From Bacillota bacterium (GTDB lineage Bacteria; Bacillota; Clostridia; Peptostreptococcales; Anaerovoracaceae), in NCBI GenBank assembly GCA_017543805.1, contig JAFYFK010000273.1:1-10696 (forward strand): a stretch of 10,696 bases of DNA, read 5' to 3'. Positions 6,389 to 10,696 of the stretch are shown piece by piece. The notes beneath the pieces are model-generated. The model did no database searches. It was not told the DNA's origin and saw only the letters and a program-made list of their open reading frames with translations. Every line of letters begins with the position of its first letter. Position 1 is the first letter of the stretch. The translations under genes and the position numbers were made by a program.

Positions 6389-6421
6389 AACCCCTGCGTT
6401 CTTTGTGAATGCAGGGGGTTT
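6389..6421. terminator. Hairpin terminator, probably for the minus-strand methyltransferase gene
   Basis: AACCCCTGCGTTC pairs with GAATGCAGGGGGTT around loop TTTGT, with one wobble pair and one extra G. It lies 21 bases past the stop of the minus-strand gene. The U-tract is poor on both sides (GTTTATT on plus, TTAATTATTAT on minus), so it may act in both directions at moderate strength. Confidence 0.65.
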
Positions 6422-6441
6422 ATTGGGCAGGAAATGCACTG

Positions 6442-7113
6442 TTACCAGATAAACGGGATCATGCGCCAACGGACGCGTTTTTTGTAGTCGGCGTAGCCTT
6501 CGAGGCCCTCTTCCAGGACCTTTTCCTCGTTTTTAATGCGGGCGGCGATTATCGGAAGATACAGCAGCATCAGCAGAAAGGAGATCAGTGAGCCGAGCAC
6601 CAGCGGCATCGACAGGAAAAGCAGAATGGTGGTCATGTACATCGGGTGGCGGACGACGCCGTACAGCCCTGTGTCGACTACCTTCTGGCCTTCCTGGACC
6701 TCGATCGTGCGCGACAGATATTCGTTTTCCTTAAGGACCTCGGCGTAAAGCGCGTAGCCTGCAAGAAAGACCGCCGCGGCCGCGTAACTTACGGCTGCCG
6801 GCAGGACGATCCAGCCAAAGCGGAAATTGAGCCCGGCGATCACAAACACCGCAAGGAACAGCAGCCCGCTGAAAAGTATGACCAGCTTCTGCTCGTTCTG
6901 CTCTTCTTTGACGTTCAGCCTTTTGCGGAGCAGCTCAGGGGATTTTTTCATCATTATGAGCCCGGCGATGAACATCGGGACAAAGAGTATGCCTATAAGA
7001 AGCCACGCCTGCCAGTAGCCGAAGGTCCCGGCAGGAAGGAACAAAAGCAGGCCGGCCAGCAGCAGGCCGCTGAAGAATTTTACAAGCGCCTGCGAAAACA
7101 GTTTTTTATCCAT
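6442..7113 (-). CDS. Membrane methyltransferase of the isoprenylcysteine/phospholipid methyltransferase type
   Basis: Integral membrane SAM-dependent methyltransferase family; the substrate of bacterial members is generally unknown (a lipid or prenylated compound is possible). The 223-residue protein has about five membrane helices (roughly 10-30, 33-54, 77-95, 101-124, 160-190). The C-terminal part carries the family signature: GLYGVVRHPMY (149-159), with the RHP cofactor-binding residues at 155-157, then the paired glutamates in RIKNEEKVL (192-200), and GYADYKKRVRWRMIPF (206-221). GGAGG at 7121-7125, seven bases upstream, fixes the ATG. The gene stands alone, divergent from the AlkD-like gene. 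Family membership is secure; calling it a true isoprenylcysteine carboxyl methyltransferase would be overreach. Confidence 0.85.
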   Translation of the reverse strand: MDKKLFSQALVKFFSGLLLAGLLLFLPAGTFGYWQAWLLIGILFVPMFIAGLIMMKKSPELLRKRLNVKEEQNEQKLVILFSGLLFLAVFVIAGLNFRFGWIVLPAAVSYAAAAVFLAGYALYAEVLKENEYLSRTIEVQEGQKVVDTGLYGVVRHPMYMTTILLFLSMPLVLGSLISFLLMLLYLPIIAARIKNEEKVLEEGLEGYADYKKRVRWRMIPFIW

Positions 7114-7145
7114 AGCATCGCCTCCGATTCCAGTAATTATTCTTT

Positions 7146-7154
7146 ATTATACCA
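7146..7154 (-). promoter_or_regulatory. Extended -10 promoter of the methyltransferase gene
   Basis: On the minus strand TATAAT (7151-7146) is preceded by TGG (7154-7152), an extended -10. No recognisable -35 is present at 16-18 bases upstream. Confidence 0.6.
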
Positions 7155-7180
7155 AACCCGAAAAAGGTCGCCGCGGTTTA

Positions 7181-7189
7181 TGCTATAAT
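7181..7189 (+). promoter_or_regulatory. Extended -10 promoter of the AlkD-like gene
   Basis: TGC followed by a perfect TATAAT (7184-7189); the -35 position holds only A-rich sequence. The -10 lies about 10 bases ahead of the GGAGGG ribosome binding site (7199-7204), so the leader is very short. Confidence 0.65.
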
Positions 7190-7211
7190 TTTTTAAACGG
7201 AGGGCGATCTT

Positions 7212-7901
7212 ATGGCAAACGATCTTATACAGGATAAACTCTTTGCGCTGCAGGACAAAGACTACGGCGAATTCCAGAAGAAGCTGATACCTGACACGAA
7301 AACCGAGATAATAGGCGTGCGCACGCCGGCGCTCAGGGCTCTGGCAAAGGAGCTGAAAGGCACGCCGGAGGCTGACGCTTTTCTGGACGCCCTGCCGCAC
7401 CGTTATTTTGACGAATACCAGCTGCACGCGTTTATCATTTCGCTGGACAAGGACTACAGCCGTTGTCTACAAAAAGTAGACGCATTGCTGCCTTACATCG
7501 ATAACTGGGCTACCTGCGACCAGCTCTCGCCCAAGGTCTTCGCAAAGCACAAGGAAGAACTGCTGCCGGAGATCCGCCGATGGATGGCTGCGGACCCCGA
7601 AAAACGTACCTATACCGTCCGTTTCGGCATCGGCATGCTGATGCAGCACTTCCTGGATGACGCCTTCGATTCGCAATACCCGGAATGGGTCGCGGAGATC
7701 CGCAGCGAACAGTACTACATTAAAATGATGATCGCCTGGTACTTTGCCACGGCCCTCGCAAAGCAGTGGGACGCCTGTGTCCCGTACATAGAGCAGCGGC
7801 GCCTGGACCGCTGGACGCACAACAAAGCCATACAGAAATCCGTCGAAAGCTACAGGATAACTGCGGATCAGAAAACATATCTCAAAACACTAAAATACTG
7901 A
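7212..7901 (+). CDS. AlkD-like DNA alkylation repair protein (HEAT-repeat DNA glycosylase)
   Basis: Member of the AlkD/AlkC-type superfamily (DNA alkylation repair enzyme, PF08713). AlkD of Bacillus cereus excises positively charged alkylated bases such as 7-methylguanine and 3-methyladenine without flipping the base. The 229-residue length is typical, and the sequence is helical throughout, as expected for tandem HEAT-like repeats. The residues lining the AlkD active site appear kept by motif and spacing: W99 and D103 in DNWATCDQL, R137 in YTVRFGI and W176 in MIAWYFA would correspond to W109, D113, R148 and W187 of B. cereus AlkD. GGAGGG seven bases upstream supports the ATG. No other repair gene adjoins it. 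Family assignment is strong; activity is inferred from residue conservation. Confidence 0.9.
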   Translation: MANDLIQDKLFALQDKDYGEFQKKLIPDTKTEIIGVRTPALRALAKELKGTPEADAFLDALPHRYFDEYQLHAFIISLDKDYSRCLQKVDALLPYIDNWATCDQLSPKVFAKHKEELLPEIRRWMAADPEKRTYTVRFGIGMLMQHFLDDAFDSQYPEWVAEIRSEQYYIKMMIAWYFATALAKQWDACVPYIEQRRLDRWTHNKAIQKSVESYRITADQKTYLKTLKY

Positions 7902-7909
7902 AAAAGAAA

Positions 7910-7933
7910 CGCCTCCGGCATATGCCGGAGGCG
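7910..7933. terminator. Bidirectional terminator: perfect 24-base palindrome
   Basis: CGCCTCCGGCAT and ATGCCGGAGGCG form a perfect 12-bp inverted repeat with no separate loop bases. The plus side continues CTTTGTT and the minus side TTTCTTTTT, so it can end both the AlkD-like gene (stop 8 bases before) and the convergent F420 ligase-like gene (stop 18 bases away). Confidence 0.9.
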
Positions 7934-7951
7934 CTTTGTTAAAGTCTTAAA

Positions 7952-9166
7952 CTACTCGTTTGTGTAGTTGTCGAAGTAACCCTGGATCCAGACGATCGGG
8001 GTGCCCTTGTCGCCGGAGCCGGAGGTCAGGTCGCAGAGGGATCCGAGCAGGTCGGTGAGGCGCCTCGGAGTGGTCCCTTCGGTGACCATCTGGCCCTTGA
8101 GGTTTGCGTCCTTGGTCTTGATACGGTTGGAGATCGCTTCCTTGAGCTCTTCGCCCTTGAGGTCCGCGAAATCGTTGTCCGCGAGGAACTTGAGCTTAAG
8201 CTCGTTCGGCTGGCCCTCGAGCCCTTCGGTGTAAGCCGGGGAAACTACGGGGTCCGCGAGCTCCCAAATCTTTCCGACAGGATCCTTGAACGCGCCGTCA
8301 CCGTAGACCATAACTTCGATGTTCTTGCCGGTAGCAACATGGAGCTTGTCGGCGATACCCTTTACGATGGGCTCGCACTGGTGCGGGAAGAGCTTTACGG
8401 TGTCCTCGGTCGCCTTGTTGCTTCCGAGCAGTCCGTAATTTTCGTTGAAGCCGGATCCGTCGACGGATTCGGTCATAATGTCGTCCAGTCCGAGAACGAT
8501 CTTAGCGCCGGCGGCCTTGAGCAGCCTCTTGGTGCGCGCCCTGGTGTGGATGTCGCAGCAGAGGACGCTGTCTGTGTACTGAAGCACCGCTCTGCAGTCG
8601 TTAGCGAGGATTATCTCAACATCGGCGCCTTCGCTGCGGACGATGTCCTTATAATACTCGATGTAATCGACGCCGGTAAATTCGTGCTTGCCGTATCCGA
8701 ACATGCTGCGGTAGCCCTTTTCGGTGAGCACGTCGCTGTAGGGATTGACGTTCTGGGCGTCCATCTCGTCCTCGGTGATAAGGTGGTTTCCGACTTCGTC
8801 GGAGGGGTAGCTCAGCATGATATAGACCTTCTTTGCGCCCTTGGCGATGCCGCGCAGGCAGATCGCAAAGCGGTTGCGGCTGAGTATCGGGAAGATGACG
8901 CCGATCTCTCCGCCGGGGAATTTAGCCCTGATGTCCGCGGCGATCTGATCCGTGCTGGCGTAATTTCCCTGAGCGCGGGCCACTACGGACTCGGTAACGG
9001 CAACAACGTCGCGGTCGCGGAACTTGATGCCTTCGCTCTTCGCGGCGTCGAGAACGCTGTCGGTGACGATCTGAACTATGTCGTCGCCCTCACGGATTAT
9101 CGGGCAGCGCACGCCCCTTGAAACTGTACCGATCAGTCTTTCTTTTTTGAACAATTTATTTTCCAT
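7952..9166 (-). CDS. Coenzyme F420-0:L-glutamate ligase-like protein
   Basis: The protein resembles the CofE/FbiB N-domain family (PF01996), whose archaeal and actinobacterial members add gamma-linked glutamates to coenzyme F420-0 with GTP. Supporting parts are the N-terminal DRDVVAVTESVVARAQGNY (51-69), which fits the family's nucleotide-binding entry block, and VYGDGAFKDPVGKIWELADP (288-307) with its acidic metal-site candidates. At 404 residues it is much longer than archaeal CofE (about 250), with extra sequence in the middle and at the C-terminus, as in a group seen in anaerobic Bacillota. No other F420 gene is nearby, so the substrate is doubtful; glutamylation of another acceptor is possible. 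AAGGAGG at 9173-9179, six bases upstream, supports the start. It lies 62 bases after the M23 gene but appears to have its own promoter. Confidence 0.75.
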   Translation of the reverse strand: MENKLFKKERLIGTVSRGVRCPIIREGDDIVQIVTDSVLDAAKSEGIKFRDRDVVAVTESVVARAQGNYASTDQIAADIRAKFPGGEIGVIFPILSRNRFAICLRGIAKGAKKVYIMLSYPSDEVGNHLITEDEMDAQNVNPYSDVLTEKGYRSMFGYGKHEFTGVDYIEYYKDIVRSEGADVEIILANDCRAVLQYTDSVLCCDIHTRARTKRLLKAAGAKIVLGLDDIMTESVDGSGFNENYGLLGSNKATEDTVKLFPHQCEPIVKGIADKLHVATGKNIEVMVYGDGAFKDPVGKIWELADPVVSPAYTEGLEGQPNELKLKFLADNDFADLKGEELKEAISNRIKTKDANLKGQMVTEGTTPRRLTDLLGSLCDLTSGSGDKGTPIVWIQGYFDNYTNE

Positions 9167-9206
9167 GCTGAACCTCCTTGAACTGTCCGGAGAAGCCGTT
9201 TTTGCC

Positions 9207-9228
9207 TTGTTCCGAACAATTAATTATA
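9207..9228 (-). promoter_or_regulatory. Promoter and candidate operator of the F420 ligase-like gene
   Basis: On the minus strand TATAAT (9228-9223) starts within one base of the M23 stop codon TAG (9231-9229). Immediately downstream, where transcription should begin, lies a perfect 13-base palindrome TTGTTCGGAACAA (9219-9207, centre G). A repressor bound there would block initiation. There is no good -35, and no terminator is seen after the M23 gene, so read-through from it is also likely. Confidence 0.5.
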
Positions 9229-10696
9229 CTACAAATAGTTAAGCGGGTCTACAGGTTCTCCTTTGTATTGGACCTCAAAATGACAGTGCGGGCCGGTTAC
9301 GTGGCCGGAGGTTCCGACCGTCGCTATGGTCTTGCCCTGGTAGACCTGTTCGCCTTCCTCCACAAGTATGGACGCGCAGTGCTCGTACAGCGTCTGGAAC
9401 AGACCGCCGTGATCGATTATAAGGTAATTGCCGCGCGCGTTGTTGTATCCGACAAAAGTGACCGTTCCGCCGTCCGCCGCGTATATCTTTGTACCGTACG
9501 GAGCCGCGAGGTCAATGCCGTTGTGCATGCGTCCCCAGCGTGCGCCGAAACGCGAAGACAGCGTGTAATTGCTGACCGGGTAGATAAAGGTGCCTGTGCC
9601 CGCGCGCACCGGAAGTGCCTTGGTGCCCTGGTAGATGACCTCGTCGATAGGCTCGGCGATCATGGTCGTCGCAATGACCTGCCTCGTGGATTCCTGTCCG
9701 TTCTTGAGCACGACCTGCGCCTCGACCTTGTTGACGCCCTTGATGCCTTCGGAGATGACCTCCTGCTCGTCGAGATACATGCTGTTGTTCTTGACGTACT
9801 TGGTGCTGTAGTCGACGTCCTCCGTGTAGGTCTCCCTGGCGACCGTTGTGACGCTCACTATAGGCATGGTCTCGAGGTCCGCCTCTATGCTCTTGGAGCC
9901 GGTCTTGAGGTATCTCTTGGCGTCGGTCGCGTTCCAGATGTCGCCCAGCTGGGCGCTTACCTCCTGGATGCTTATCTCCTGGTCGATATCCACGGAATCG
10001 TATTCGATATTGGCCAGAGCCGGAGTGTAGTCATTTTCGATGGCCTTAAGTATGTTCTCCGCCATTTCTTCGTTTTCTATGATTACCCTCTGGACGCCGT
10101 CGACGTAGATCGCGTACGCGGTGACGTCGATGTCCTTCATGTAGGTAAGAGTGTTCAGTATGTCTTCGTTGCTTGACGCGACGTAATTTGCGCCGCGGAC
10201 CATCTCGAAATCGATATCCCTTTCGATGTCCAGCGAAACGTTTGCGCCTGACGCCTCTGAAAGCTTGTCGCCGAGGGCTTCGATCGTCTTGTAGACGTCC
10301 TCCTTGTTCCGGACGACGCCGAGCAGCTTGCCGTGGTAATAGTACTCATAGAAGGTCATCGAGCTTATGATGACCGCAGCCACTGAAGCCGTCGCCAGCA
10401 GAGCCGCGAACACCTGGAACAGCAGGCCCTTCTTTGTGTCGAACCAGTAGCGGACGTCCCAGATGACGTCCCATATAAACAGCAGTACGCTTCCGAGGTA
10501 GTACCAGCAGGTTATCAGCAGGTCGCCGACGTAAAGCAGCGCGTCCCAGAAGTCGCGCGCAAATGTTGTGACGAAATCCCAGAGGGTGTTGAGCAGCTTG
10601 TTATAGCCGTTGAAGACCGGCGCGTAGCAGTCGCAGAGTATGTCCGAATACGCCCGGAAACGCTTCTCCTGCGGATAGACCGCGTGGTCGGAATAG
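9229..10696 (-). CDS. Membrane-anchored G5-domain M23 (LytM-type) peptidase, N-terminus beyond the window edge
   Basis: Probable peptidoglycan endopeptidase or its regulator, held at the outer face of the membrane. The frame stays open from the right edge, giving 488 visible residues, so the GTG at 10413 is an internal valine rather than the start. Parts in visible-residue numbering: a Trp- and Asp-rich hydrophobic segment (37-86, Trp at 39, 50, 64, 75, 79, 84); a transmembrane helix (91-112); an extracellular alpha/beta region (115-275); a G5 domain (about 279-358); and a C-terminal M23 domain (about 370-486). The metal and catalytic residues are all present: H391 and D395 in HNGID, H439 in YEHCAS, H470 and H472 in GPHCHFEV. 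The HxH motif has Cys where Leu is usual. It precedes the F420 ligase-like gene on the same strand. Confidence 0.92.
   Translation of the reverse strand, partial: YSDHAVYPQEKRFRAYSDILCDCYAPVFNGYNKLLNTLWDFVTTFARDFWDALLYVGDLLITCWYYLGSVLLFIWDVIWDVRYWFDTKKGLLFQVFAALLATASVAAVIISSMTFYEYYYHGKLLGVVRNKEDVYKTIEALGDKLSEASGANVSLDIERDIDFEMVRGANYVASSNEDILNTLTYMKDIDVTAYAIYVDGVQRVIIENEEMAENILKAIENDYTPALANIEYDSVDIDQEISIQEVSAQLGDIWNATDAKRYLKTGSKSIEADLETMPIVSVTTVARETYTEDVDYSTKYVKNNSMYLDEQEVISEGIKGVNKVEAQVVLKNGQESTRQVIATTMIAEPIDEVIYQGTKALPVRAGTGTFIYPVSNYTLSSRFGARWGRMHNGIDLAAPYGTKIYAADGGTVTFVGYNNARGNYLIIDHGGLFQTLYEHCASILVEEGEQVYQGKTIATVGTSGHVTGPHCHFEVQYKGEPVDPLNYL

Noticed and set aside
9207..9219. LexA/DinR box
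   Set aside because: The Gram-positive box is GAAC-N4-GTTC; here the halves are in the opposite order (GTTC-G-GAAC).
8339..10176. Plus-strand frames of 260 and 332 residues over the F420 ligase-like and M23 genes
   Set aside because: They mirror the codon pattern of the minus-strand genes and show no motifs; the minus-strand products are clear.
10411..10413. GTG at 10413 as the start of the M23 peptidase
   Set aside because: The same frame stays open for 94 more codons to the window edge with protein-like sequence, and there is no ribosome binding site before the GTG.

Overview
The window looks like chromosomal DNA from a Gram-positive anaerobe of the Bacillota, most likely class Clostridia. 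Evidence: a WalR/WalK essential two-component pair, RNase M5 (a low-GC Gram-positive family) next to rsmA/ksgA, a DivIC/FtsB-type protein, strong AGGAGG ribosome binding sites, and a membrane-anchored G5 plus M23 peptidase. Coding DNA is fairly GC-rich for the phylum. I cannot assign genus or family from the sequence alone.

Layout. Positions 1-3997 (minus strand) hold a compact five-gene operon: walR, walK, a FtsB/DivIC-like gene, rnmV and rsmA (cut by the left edge). Every junction is a stop codon touching the next start or an 8-base overlap. The operon joins cell-wall signalling, division and 16S/5S rRNA maturation. A 310-base divergent promoter region (3998-4307) separates it from a plus-strand sodium/proline symporter, putP (4308-5771), which ends in an intrinsic terminator.

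Positions 5772-6441 are a 670-base noncoding region between convergent genes, and the most unusual part of the window. It contains eight alternating TGTGAC / GTCACA half-sites (5898-6140) at mirror-symmetric spacing 25-38-26-59-26-38-25. Same-orientation sites are about 6, 8 and 6 helical turns apart. The two 95-base arms match at the half-sites in exact register but scarcely elsewhere. I know no described element with this layout. A decayed small mobile element, a protein-binding array and a structured RNA all remain possible.

Positions 6442-7901 hold a divergent pair: a small membrane methyltransferase of the isoprenylcysteine/phospholipid methyltransferase type (minus) and an AlkD-like HEAT-repeat DNA glycosylase (plus), sharing a 98-base promoter region. 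A perfect 24-base palindrome at 7910-7933 is a terminator between alkD and the convergent minus-strand gene. Positions 7952-10696 (minus) hold a membrane-anchored G5-M23 peptidase (N-terminus beyond the right edge) followed by a coenzyme F420-0:glutamate ligase-like gene, whose promoter region carries a 13-base palindrome.

Functionally, most genes are housekeeping or envelope genes: WalRK typically controls cell-wall hydrolases, and an M23 hydrolase-like protein lies in the same window, but no sequence evidence here links the two.
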